In this document: positions 39,001 through 49,954 of the stretch, one piece after another
Position numbering within the stretch: position 1 is the first letter of the stretch
How the letters are laid out: each line of letters opens with the position of its first letter
NCBI GenBank assembly: GCA_015832175.1
Contig: WJXW01000005.1
Coordinates: forward strand, 1,550,001-1,614,000
Source: Paraphaeosphaeria minitans
Lineage: Eukaryota > Ascomycota > Dothideomycetes > Pleosporales > Didymosphaeriaceae
Direction of reading: 5' to 3'
DNA length: 64,000 nt
Made by a program: the position numbers and the translations under genes
Notes under the pieces: model-generated
Told to the model about the DNA's origin: nothing
The model's database searches: none
The model's input: the letters and a program-made list of their open reading frames with translations, nothing else

Positions 39001-39943
39001 TAGTAAGAGGATTAAGAGCTTTATTTAGCAGCTTTTATAGCCTTTACTATGCGTGTTTTAGCTAGGTTATTAGATATCTAAAAGAGTTAGTAAAGCTCTA
39101 AATAATAGAAAGAGCGTAAGGTAATAATTAGAAAAGAACTTACTATAAGGTAGTAGAATTTAAAGGCTTAAACTAGTAGGCTTAAATTAGATAAGAAGTT
39201 AAAGTGTTAAAAGTAAAGGATTAAAGAGAGAAAATTAAGCGCTAGTAAAAGGCTTATATACTCTATTGCCTATTTAATTATTAAGCGCTAAATACGCTCT
39301 TTCCTTACTACTTATTTCTTTTACTATTACTTCTTCCTAATTAAAACGCGTTTACTTATTATATTTACTAGCTAGTAAGAGCGGGGAAATTACTTTATAG
39401 TTAATAGGAAGTAAGCGAAAAGAGTAGTAGAATAAAAGCGTTTACGCTTTAGGCCTTTATACTACGCTTATAAGCTCCTAACCTACTAGAAGAAGAGATT
39501 CTAGACATAATTCATAATAGGATTTATAATTTAAAAGATAAACAGCGATTGTTTTACTATTATAATAAATAGGGGGTAATAGAATCGCTATTTTTAAGAT
39601 AAAGAGATTTAGAAGAATAATTCTTAATAGTTTTTTAATTTTTAAATAGCCTTTAGATAGTTTTTTAAAGATCTTTAGGAAGGATTTAGACGATTATAGA
39701 TTACTTCTTAGGATAGGTAATCCGCTTTAAGCAATTACTTAAAGGGTGTGTTGAAGTAAAACACTCACTTCTATAATTCTTTCTAGATCTACTAATTTAT
39801 ATTACAGGATTCTTACTAAGAGGCTTATTTCTTTTGTATATAGTCTGCCCTTTTAGCATTCTTTCCTATAATTAGCTATTTGTATTCTTTACAACTCTGC
39901 TCCTGAATATCCTGTTATAGTTCGAGCCCTTTTTACCACAACA
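36044..39943 (+). mobile_element. Copia-4: 3' part of another Copia element
   Basis: The sequence begins in mid-pol, at the point equivalent to about 32146 in Copia-3. It runs through reverse transcriptase (near 37040-37080), RNase H (near 37845), the A-rich tract, the 3' tract and a 195 bp LTR at 39749-39943. It has accumulated its own RIP changes. It directly abuts the Copia-3 3' LTR on the left and Gypsy-A RNase H-side sequence on the right (TATGA...). Confidence 0.85.
39749..39943 (+). repeat. 3' LTR of Copia-4
   Basis: A 195 bp LTR beginning TGTTGAAGTAAAACACTC and ending TTACCACAACA. The TGTTGAAG start is shared with the 5' LTR of Copia-2. Confidence 0.9.
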
Positions 39944-41193
39944 TATGAGTAATAGGTAATTAGGTGCTATTTACTATTACGTTCTTATTTAGCGTAGGCG
40001 CTTAGTGTTAGATTACTAGCGTCTATCTTAAATTATAGTAGTTTGTTACTTCTAAAATAAATAACAATAGGTTCTATAATACATGCTATCTTAAGGAACT
40101 AGAATAACATTCTATACTTAGTTATCTATTTAAAGGGTTTATTCTTTTGTATAAGATTTATTAAAGATATTGTAACTTTAACGTAGTTTTAAATAAACTG
40201 TTAGTTAAATCTATAGAATTTTAAGAATTCTTAGATGTTCTTAGCTGTCTTTAGTATTAGCTAGTTCTTAATATATTTAATTTTACTTAGTGCTATCTCA
40301 ATTCCTTCCATAGTAATAATATGTCCTAGGAATTTAAGTTATTTAATATTAAACTTACATTTCTTAAGTTTAATATAAAGGCATGCTTTATCTAGTACTT
40401 CTAACACTATCTATACATGCTTAGTGTGGTCCAATTCGTTTTTAGAAAAGACAAGGATATCGTCTATATACGCGATAACAAATATGTCTAGATATTTGCG
40501 AAGGACGTTATTAATAAGTGCTATAAAAGCTGCTAGTGCGTTTATAAGTCTAAATAGTATAACTATATATTTAAATAGTCTGTAGCATAATTAAAACGCT
40601 GTTTTCTATTCTTTATTTTTCTTAATTTATATAAGGTAGTAACTGCCTCTTAAATCTATTATTATAAATATCTTAGCTTAAGATAGTTAATCTCGTAGCT
40701 CTATAATGTTTAGTAGTGGATATTAGTTCTTTATAATTATGTTATTAAGTTATTAGTAGTTAACGTATAGTCTATCTAATCTATCCTTTTTCTTAATAAA
40801 CATAAAAGGGCTTACTGCTAGTAACTTTAATAGTTATTACTTATAATAAAAGACGAATGTAGTAAGGAGAGAAGAATGAGCTTTTTACGGTAGAACTTTA
40901 TACGCCGGAGAAAACTCGGGGCTGAATTAAACAGAAATACACCTCTGTAATTGGCCTAGAAGCGTACTTTTCTGGATGCTAATTGGCTCCCAAAACCTAA
41001 CGTAATAACGTTTTGCCGAGCCGAAATAGATGCACCCAATTAGACAACTACGCTATTCTAGCCACGAACATTAAAATAGTAGTCCTAAATATATACGCTA
41101 GTATCTACTATCTGCACCAGCCACACTAGTCACAAAATAGCGAAATATTACTAAGATAATATATACACTAGACCTAATACTATACTAGTACAA

Positions 41194-41272
41194 AATATAA
41201 ATATAAATATAAATATAAACATAAATATAAATACAAATATAAATATAAATACAAATATAAATATAATATTAA
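41194..41272 (+). repeat. ATAAAT hexanucleotide microsatellite
   Basis: About thirteen imperfect units of ATAAAT/ACAAAT in a row inside Z-2. Confidence 0.9.
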
Positions 41273-41326
41273 TATTAATAAAAATTAAAATAGAGGTATA
41301 TTCTCGCCTTAATAGACCTCGTATCT

Positions 41327-42300
41327 CGCTAGTTAAACATAAATTCTAACTATAATAGGCTAGTACAAGAGCTGCACTAGCTACATTAGGCTAGGCCTAG
41401 TATTAGAGTAGACCTAATAGGGTAATAGGCCTAATACTTTTTAAAATATATATATATATATATAAACACGCTTGAATAATTAAGTCCACTACCTAGCTAT
41501 ATAGGGTATTATTCTAGCTATAGAAGGCTAGTCTAGAAGTTCTACTAGCTATTATAGATTATACCTAGTTCTACGCTAGCCCTAATATAGTACTAGGCCT
41601 AAAGCCTTTTTTATTATATATTTATACTCGCTTTAGTAAATTAGGTCTATTAGCTACCTATATAGGGTATTATTCTAGCTAAAAATGGCTAGTCTAGAAG
41701 CTCTAGTAGCTATTATAGGTAATATCTAGTATAATACTAGGTCTAATATAGTATAAAGCATAAAATCTTTCTTTATATAGATTTCTTTTCGCTTTAATAA
41801 TCTAGTCTTATTACCTAGCTATATAGGGCATTATTCTAGCTATAAAATATTAGTTTAGAAGCCCTACTAGCTATTAAAAAGCTATACTAACTACGACGCT
41901 AGCCCTAATATAGTATAAGCCCTTAAATCTTTCCAAATATAAACCTATCCTCGCGTTACTAAATTAGGTCTATTACCTAGCTATATGGGGTATAATTCTA
42001 GCTATAAAAGGCTAGTTTAGAAGCTCTACTAGCAATTATAAGCTACACTAACTGTTACGCTAGTCCTAATATAGTACTAGTCCTAAAACCGTTTTAAAAA
42101 TAAACCTAAACACGCATTAGCTATATTACCTAACTATAAAAGGCATTATCCTAGCTATAAACGGCTAGTCTAGAAGCTCTACTAACTTCTATAAGTTACG
42201 CCTAGTACTACGCTAGCCCTAATAAACTACTACGCCTAGAATCTTTTTAAATAGAAATATATTCTCGCTTTAATAAACTAGGCCTATTACCTAACTAGTT
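41327..42300 (+). repeat. Tandem array of ~160 bp units in Z-2
   Basis: The anchor ACCTAGCTATATAGGG recurs, with changes, at 41491, about 41653, 41813, 41975, 42127 and 42289, giving periods of about 162, 160, 162, 152 and 162. A more diverged unit precedes it from about 41327. Each unit continues with a GGCTAGTCTAGAAGCTCTAC-like block, then CGCTAGCCCTAATATAGTAC, a T-rich stretch and CTCGCTTTAATAA. Z-1 lacks the array. Confidence 0.85.
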
Positions 42301-42740
42301 AGAAATATATTCTAACTTTAATAGCGTAGTTATAATACGAGACTAGCTAAAAAAGGCTAGTAAAGGTATATACTAACTGTAATAGGTTAATAGTAACTAT
42401 AATAGGTTAGTAGTAATACTATACTAAATATAAGAGATTAGTAGTAACGCTATACTAATTATAATTAAGTTTTACTTTAATACTAACTAAAATTAGCTAG
42501 TTTTAAGTTCTAATTTACTATACTAACCTTTACCTAATACTATACTATATTTAATTTAGTACTAGATAAACGTATCTACTTCTTAATAAACTATACCTAA
42601 CACTACTCTAGCATTAAGCTTTAGCGTTTAAGAGGCGTTATTAAGATAAGAAATAACTAGGTAATACTCTAATATTATAGTATAACTTTACTATGCATAT
42701 ATATCCTAATATTTAAAAATTATTACTCGAATTATAATGT

Positions 42741-42815
42741 TCTCAATGGCATAGTGGTAAAATATCTGCGTAATTAATAATGTATAAGGCCTATAGTTTA
42801 AATCCTATATAGGCC
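42741..42815 (+). ncRNA. tRNA-like Pol III promoter region in Z-2
   Basis: TGGCATAGTGG at 42747-42757 matches the tRNA internal box A. AGTTTAAATCC at 42795-42805 matches box B (GGTTCRANTCC) with C-to-T changes of the RIP kind. Their 48 bp start-to-start spacing is tRNA-like. GGCCTATA at 42788-42795 can pair with TATAGGCC at 42808-42815. The acceptor and anticodon stems do not close well, so I do not call a functional tRNA; a tRNA-derived SINE-type head is more likely. Confidence 0.5.
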
Positions 42816-45800
42816 AAAAACTATATTATTATTTCCTTAAAAATAAACCTAGAATCCTGGTATGTAATACTAATAGCATTTTAAAACTTATTACTATGTC
42901 TATTAAATAGCCCTACGTATAGTATTATAGCTACTTAGCTTAGTGTTTTGATATTTCTAATTTATTACGTGTTTTAATATATTTAAAGTGAGTTTTTATC
43001 ATAAGCCTATCTAATAAACTTTACGTAGATTAGCATTGTGTTTTATATATCCTTTCTTAAGATTTATCTTAATAAAGTTACGTTCTTTAAGGAGTTCTTC
43101 TCGTATCTTACTATATAGTAGTCTAAAGGGTGTTGTCTTCCCTTCTTCTAGGTCTATTATAAGATCCTAGGGTTAATGTTCTAGTAGGTTTGCTTTTCTT
43201 TCCTTCTCTATAAATATGTGTATTTATTTCCTATACTCTCTTAGTAAGGTAAAGGGTATACTATTATCCTCTTTCTTACACTTCTTAATCTAGTGGTTCC
43301 TACTAGCGTCTACTAAAGTATATTTTTATTTTTTAACTATTTATCGTAGTATTATATTATTAATAACTCCCTTATTTACTATTATTTTTAGTTAATATAT
43401 AGGCTTTACTTATAATATATAATTATAGCGTTTAAATGATATTTTCTCTATACCCTAGTTAATTTACAAGTTATATATTATTAACTAAGGTAATCCTAAA
43501 ACTAACTCGTGCTTAGATCCTAATAAGATATCTAAGGTAAGTTCCTGTCTATATCCTTAGACTATTATTATAGTAGTAACCTCCTTATATATCTAAGGTG
43601 TCTTTGGCATTAAGAATCTATTTGCGATATAGACAATGTAGGGTACTTTTTTCCTTAATATTATAAGTGCTACTTATTTTACTATCTAGTAAGTTATAAA
43701 GTTCCTTCCTACTCTTAAGTGTATAAGAGCTTAAGCCTATATTCCTTTAAGCTATACTAGTAGCGTAACTAAGACTATACTTACTATAGTATTTAATTTA
43801 ATAAAGGCGTTTTCTTATCTAAGTTTAGGCCTAAAAAAGATATCTGTTTATATAGATTATAATTAAGTTTAGGTGCCTAGAATGTGTTTCTAAGTGTCCG
43901 CTTCTATTATTATTCTTAAGTACGTAGTTTATGTAGATTGTCCTCTTTTTTCTATAAAAATATTCTACTATTTTTTCTCCTATAGTCTTTACTGTTCCTA
44001 TATGCTAGTTAAATTAGTACTTCTATTATTACTTCTTACGTAGGGCAGTTTATAAAGCTGTCTAAATGTTTAGCTATATAGTAGTATTTATAGTCTTAGT
44101 TTATATATGTATACTAGTGTAGTTGCATGCAATCTCTATTAATATATATATTATAGTATTTATTGCCCTTTAGCGTAAGGTAAGGAAAGTATTTTACCTT
44201 TTATTTATTCTAGAGGTGTTCGTTATAGGCTACGATAGGGTAGTCTGTCTATATCTTTCCATAATATAAGGTTTTTCTAGGTTATCTCTTATTATCCTCT
44301 TTCTCTACCTTATATTATACGTATGTTGGTTCCTCGCAGTGCATCTATATATAGAATTAGTATATAGGATTTTAGTAGTTTAGGTAGTACTTTAGTACGT
44401 AGTCTAACTTCTTATTTTTATAGGGTTGCATTCCTTTTAGTGCTATGTTTAGTTTATCTAGAAATAGAGCTTATCTATATCCTAGATCTCTATCTTTTAG
44501 CTAGTAGGGTTCTATATAGTCCTAAATATTTAGTTTATACTTAAGTAATATAGGGTTGTCTTCTTCCTGCCTACTTTATAGGTAAGGAGTAGGAGATCTT
44601 AGTATCTCTTCTACGTCTTCTATATTATAGTATACGTTAGAGTCGTCTTCTAGATCTTTGTATAATTATAAGTTATGTAAATCTAATTACTTACTTTGCT
44701 CTAGTGTAACGTGTTAGTAACTAAATAGCGTTATAATAACTTCCTATTCCTTATTAGGTTTTTAGTCCTTAATAGTTAGTATATTTAACTTAGTTTAATA
44801 GACTTTGTTCTTTAATCTATAGTTCCTAGCTATATAGCCTAGTTTGCTATATATAAAGTATTTATAGGTCTTAGTTATTAATTATTAACTTCTATCTAAG
44901 ACACGTTTATTAGGCTACATAGGGCCTATCCTTCCTTTTTTTCCTTTACCTATAGAGTTAAACTTAATATCTTCTATTAGTTTATATCTCTAGTAGTTCC
45001 TTAGTTGTTAGTTTTAGATAACTCTAATAGGGTTTTTATAAACCACTTTTACTAGTTATCTAAAGCTTATTACCCTAGGGTTTTAGTAGAGCTCCTATTA
45101 CAGCGAGAACTATTCTCTATTAATTCTAATAGTTTCTTTATATAGTTTTTTAAGAATAGTAATTTACGCACTACTACGTAGAAGTTTCTTATATAGTTTT
45201 AGTTTAAGTTCTTGCTTATATATATTCTAAAGAGATTTATTATTCTAGTTAAGTTATATACCGTACCTGCAAAATTTAGCTATATACTTAGCTACTAATC
45301 ACTTCTAAGTTATAGTTTAAATTTTTACTTTTATAATAGAGTCCTTATTAGTAATCCTAAAGACTTATTTAACGTATTTCTTAAAGTTATTATAATCCTT
45401 AATAATATTAACTATATTATTATATTTATTAACGTAATTATTAGTATTGTTATTATAGTCTATTCCTAGGTACTTTTTAAGGTAGGAATAGGTCTATAAT
45501 CCTGTATCTCCTCGCATATATATTACTGTGAAGATAACCTTTTTCTTATCTTTAAGGGATTTGTCTAAGTTAAAGAAGTAGAGGTCTAGCTAGAGAATCT
45601 AGATATTAGTTTAAGATTGTTTACTAAAGTAGAGATTAGGTTTATACGCCTTACTGCTATCCTTTATAGGAGTAATTTTAGCGGCATCTAAGGCTATAGA
45701 AGAGGTAGGAGTTTATAAAGTACTTATATTAAGGGTATTTAAAATGTTAAATCTAAGAGGGTAGCTAGTCCTAAAGGGTTAAGGTTAGTTCTTAGGTAGG

Positions 45801-46174
45801 AGTACTTATAGAAGGTAGAAAGTCTTATTAGTATAATAGTATCTTGCGAAGTGTAATAAGTTAACAATTTACTCTACTAGAATCTAAATAATAGATTAAT
45901 AAATAGATTAAACATAAGTATAGGGACCCTATCCTTACGTTCCTATATACTAAGTAAAGGCCGCTCTGTAGGGAGCGCTCTGTAGAGAGCACTTTATAGA
46001 AAGTAGTTATGTATATTATGCTCTATATAGAGCAATTAAGCGCTCTATAGAGAGTAGTTACATAACTCCTTTATTTAAGGCGTAGCTGGCATTAAATTCC
46101 CGCTTAATCCCTACTACACGCCTACTAAGTATAAAACTAGCTTCTCGCTATTATGTGGATTTTAGATTCTAATA

Positions 46175-48735
46175 ATTATATACTACTTCTTTAAAATAGC
46201 TATCTATATCCCTACACAGAAAATATAAAATATAAAGGAATTTATAGAAGCCTACTTTTAAAAGCTTATCTTAAAGTTTGGCATTTAGAAAGGTATTATA
46301 TCTAATAGGGGCCCTATCTTTACCTCCGCTTTTTGGGTAGAAATATACTACTAACTATAGATAAAGCGTAGGCTTAGCACTACTTTCTACCCTAAAATAG
46401 ATAGGTAAATAGAGCGCTAGAATTAGACACTTAAATAATACCTTTATATATTTATTACATCTCTATAAATAAACTAGATTAAACTGCTCCTAATAGCTTA
46501 ATTTGTATATAATAACTCTATTTACAATTTAACAAATATAACGACTTTCTATACTATATATAGTAAGCACCCTATCCTTACTACGCCTCCTATAAATAGT
46601 AGACTAAAGGGGAAGCTATTAGATGTAGTTAAGAGAGTAAAACACATATATAGTGTATACGTATTACTTATAGAGTAACTACGCTTAGTATAAGAGTATT
46701 AGAGCTAGTACTATAATAAGAAGTATAAGTAAAAGTTATTCTAGAGAGGTAACTTAGTCCTACTCAACATAACAAACATATATATACCTTTATAACTAAG
46801 TAAGAAGCTATTAGGAAATTTAAATAGGCCCTTCTAAGTATAGGACGTAGTTAGAATATAGGTATACTGCCTACTCCTTCTACTATACTATTATATTTAC
46901 AACGTGTTTTATATTTCCCTCCTTAAATAATAGAAACTAAAGCTAGGAGTAAAAGACATTAATACCTAACTACTAGAGGTTACCCCTAAAGGAGGAGAAG
47001 CCTAGAAAGTAGAAGAAATTATAGCTAAGTAAATAAGAAAGAGGTAAAAGTAATACCTACTTTACTAGAAAGGCTATAATAAAACTTAGAATACCTAGAT
47101 TCTAAAGTTAGACTTTAAAGATATAAATAGCTTAGTTTAAACTTTTAAAGAAAAAAGAGCTACGTATATACAAAAGAGGTGAAGGATATAATAAGAGTAT
47201 ATAGAACCTAAATATAATATATATTATTATAGAGTACTATAGCTTATAGAGCACTTATAGCTTATTAAGAGTATTTACTTAAGACCTATAAGCTAGCTTC
47301 TAAAAAGTAATCTAACTAAACTGCGCGTTGCCTACGCCCCCCCTACTTATTATTCTTATAATCTTTACTATCTTTACTATTCTCGCTAACTACACCTCTA
47401 GTAGTAACTTTCTTTCTACTCTCTTTATTACTATTATTTAAGTTACCCTTTTTATAGTAAGGAGTAAACACTAGATTAACCTAAAGTAAGCTATTAGTAT
47501 GCGTTTTAAGTATAGGAAAGGTGTAAACTTACTATTTACTCTATAAAGGGAATAACTACTTTAAGAGCACTAGTAATCTAACGCTGCTTTACTAGAATTA
47601 AGCCTAGGTACTAAAGGCTAGTAGTAGGCACTTAGGTTACTACACCTATAGATATACTAATATAGGCTGTAACACGCTAGTAGTTAGTTAGCTTTAAGTT
47701 AAATTACTTTTAGTAATAAGCTAGCTTTAAGTCTATTACCTTTACACGCTTATCTATCTTGCGCTACCCACCTAGGGTCTCTATAATTATAATATAGTAG
47801 TAATTATAAAGGGCGTATAGGCGATTAAGGCGCCTATTTATCGTCTTTAGCACGTATAAGTATTAGCTAAAGCGTATATATACCGCGCGACTCTAGATAT
47901 ACTAAGTTATAGCCTCTATAATTACCCTTAATATAATAGTTACAGCGCTTATTCTTATCTTTTATATAGTCCTTAAAAAGCTTTACTAAGTTCTACGCAC
48001 AGTGTATAAAAGTTATAAGCACTATATTATAGTCTACACGCTTAGTATTACTGCTAAACGTAAAAATAGTGGCACTACGTAGGTTAGACTTCTTGATATA
48101 TTTAGGCACTAGGTAGTATAGTATTTTTTATAATTAAGGAAGTAGTTTAAAAGTTAAGCGCTTTATCTATACTAAGTATATAATAGTTATGTATTATATA
48201 GGTAGAGAGCACACGAAGATTAAAATAATATTAAAATTATATAGCCCTATTGCCCTTTATTACAGAACGCTATAGTAAATAAAAAGAGTAGAAGCCTTAT
48301 AATAGATAACACGTATAATACGTTTATAACGTATATTATTTACTTATAACACACTATTATCGCGTATATAATACGCACCCCTATAGACACTCTTTTCCTT
48401 TTCTATAGAGTAAGGTTTTTATTAAGGCCATAGTATACTGCACAGGACTATAGCTAGAGGGGGAGGTTCTATAATAGGTAGATTATAATATTATTGTAGT
48501 ATTGTAGTATCTAGCACTAAGGACTTATAAAAGGCCTGTGCGCTAAGTAAGCTAGCTTTGTAAAACCTATGCTATACCCTAATTTTATATAAAATAAGTA
48601 TTATTCTATTAATGCTACTAAGTTATCCTTTTACTATCCTTCCTAGTGTTAAGTAAATACTATTACCTATAACTAGACCTTATATTTCTAGTGTAAAGTA
48701 AATACTATTACCTATAACTAAATTCTATATTAACC
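46175..48735 (+). mobile_element. Gypsy-B copy 3, 5'-truncated
   Basis: The sequence starts inside the integrase, next to the Gypsy-A LTR. The integrase motif FYPKIDR.IERQN lies near 46385-46430, chromodomain sequence (YLLY, KGYNKT, LDFKDIN) at about 47010-47150, a linker to about 47475, and the complete 3' unit to about 48690. The minus strand of the 3' unit carries the Cys-rich frame described at 24529. It is parallel to 20120-21397 plus 23049-23967 in copy 1. Confidence 0.82.
48642..48731 (+). repeat. Tandem duplication of ~45 bp at the end of Gypsy-B copy 3
   Basis: Two adjacent copies share the core AAGTAAATACTATTACCTAT. The first begins CTAGTGTTAAG at 48642 and the second CTAGTGTAAAG at about 48688. 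The minus-strand Gypsy-B copy has only one near 23990. Confidence 0.8.
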
Positions 48736-49300
48736 TTAGGCCTATTAAGTCCTTTAGATCTAATCCTCTAACCCTAGACACATAAGTTTAGTAGTATAAT
48801 CTTAACTTTTATACTTTATAAATTTATAAAAGTATTATTTTTAATAATTTGGCTTATTAAGTATTAAGCCCATTATAGGTGCTATCTCTACGCCCCTCTA
48901 AAAATTATATTCTTACGCCTAAAAGTTATCTTTTTAATAGGTTAAGGCCTATACTTCTGTTAAGAACTACTATATATTTATTACCTTTATTTCTAGAGGT
49001 TTAGGCTTTAAGTTAAAGAGGTAAATGATTTTTTCCATTATTTTATTTTATATTTTACTATAGGTAATACGCTTATTATATATACCTACTTATACTTAAA
49101 TAAAAAGCTTTAGGTAACGCGCTTAAATTTAAATTTATAGTTTATAGATATTACTTAGCAATGCTAGTAAATAGTAAACATGTCCTACCCTATAGTAAAA
49201 AGAAATAATAAATCTAATATTATAGGCTGAATACTCAATAAGCTAAATTACGAAAAATAATACTTATATAAATTTATAAAGAGCAGAAGTTAAGCTTCTG
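48736..49300. other. AT-rich edge of the transposon block, unclassified
   Basis: AT-rich sequence still of RIP type, with no match that I can see to the Gypsy-A, Gypsy-B, Copia or Z copies here. Base composition becomes normal between about 49290 and 49400. No gene is visible. Confidence 0.6.
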
Positions 49301-49954
49301 CTGCCAAACTTATATATCTAGGGCTAGAAGATTGGATCTGAAGGACCCGATGGGCCCAAGGTCAAAGCATACAGAACGAGAATATTCACTAGGGCGTAGC
49401 CCATAACACAAGGTTGCAGTGCTCCGATTCAACATTTACGTTCATTAACGTAATATGTACCACCTCCCGCGGCTTAGATCCTCAACCTGTTCAGATTCCT
49501 AATATTTACTTCAGCACAATGCCGGCTTAGGCTCCAAGATACCACGTGCATTAGCGCGGTCCGCTGTCCGTTTTAAGCAGAATCAACCAGGCACCACGTT
49601 CCTTCAACTTTAGACTCACCGAGGCATCCAGCCAACACACATTACTTCTTATGCGGTTACATGATTCAAACGTGCACCAGTATTGCATATCTACAACATC
49701 ATTGAACGAACGATAGTCGCTCAGAGGTATCATTTCACCCGCGCAAGCCGGCGCTAACCCAAAACCGAAACCTGTCGTATCCACCTGTGAAGAAAGAAAA
49801 TTCCGATAGCCAATCCCACCCAGGGTATATGCGGAGTGGAGGATTTGCCTCCTGCTTGAATGCCCGAAAGAGGTAGAATGAGATGAGGCTGGCCCAACGC
49901 CCAAGCCGACGCAACCAACGCCGTTCGTACAACACACATTAAGATATACCAAGA
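49301..49954. other. Intergenic region between the repeat block and DEP1
   Basis: Normal base composition, downstream of the minus-strand DEP1 gene and presumably holding its 3' UTR. A minus-strand open frame of 135 codons (49551-49958) overlaps three other short frames and has no recognisable domain, so I do not call it a gene. Confidence 0.6.

Larger units (their letters stand above)
40838..43042 (+). mobile_element. Element Z-2: unclassified 2.2 kb insertion with satellite-like interior
   Basis: The element is flanked by TTAT at 40834-40837 and 43043-43046, and removing it restores Gypsy-A alignment to copy 1 near position 420. It begins TACTTATAATAAAA and ends GATTAGCATTGTGTT, the same ends as Z-1. 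In order it holds a terminal segment with near-normal base composition (about 40845-41060), an ATAAAT microsatellite (41194-41272), a tandem array of roughly 160 bp units (41327-42300), an AT-rich stretch, a tRNA-like box A/box B pair (42747-42805), and the 3' segment shared with Z-1. No coding frame is recognisable. The Pol III-type promoter suggests a SINE-like or other non-autonomous element. Confidence 0.7.
39944..46174 (-). mobile_element. Gypsy-A copy 2, interrupted by element Z-2
   Basis: On the minus strand: LTR (about 45850-46174, starting TATTAGAATCT where copy 1 has TGTTAGGATCT), then a gag frame with a degraded zinc knuckle near 44820-44885 (YKYFIYSKLGYIARNY, Cys changed to Tyr). 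The reverse transcriptase fingers motif lies near 40735-40800, YIDD-type catalytic sequence near 40440-40500, and RNase H-side sequence runs down to 39944. Z-2 interrupts it at 40838-43042, just beyond the fingers motif. It aligns along its length with 1-3508, apart from Z-2 and a roughly 55 bp segment near 44450-44510 that copy 1 lacks. The 3' end is lost against Copia-4. It is more heavily RIP-mutated than copy 1. Confidence 0.85.
1..49300. other. AT-rich, RIP-mutated, gene-free transposon block
   Basis: The whole stretch is dominated by TA, CTA, TAG and TAA, while CA and TG are scarce except in a few islands. That is what RIP (CpA to TpA on either strand) leaves behind. Every recognisable coding frame belongs to a retroelement and is interrupted by many TAG/TAA triplets, typically where the family has Gln or Trp, and Cys, His and Asp codons have become Tyr or Asn. 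Short open frames inside the block (for example around 1571-1774, 19524-19718 and 11497-11712) are chance frames in or antisense to these elements. I found no host gene in these 49 kb. Base-composition statistics were not computed; the RIP reading rests on the visible pattern. Confidence 0.9.

Noticed and set aside
41487..42300. Centromere core
   Set aside because: A single six- or seven-unit array within one transposon copy is too small to support a centromere call.
42741..42815. Functional tRNA gene
   Set aside because: Box A and box B are present, but acceptor and anticodon stems do not form properly, and the sequence lies within an insertion element.
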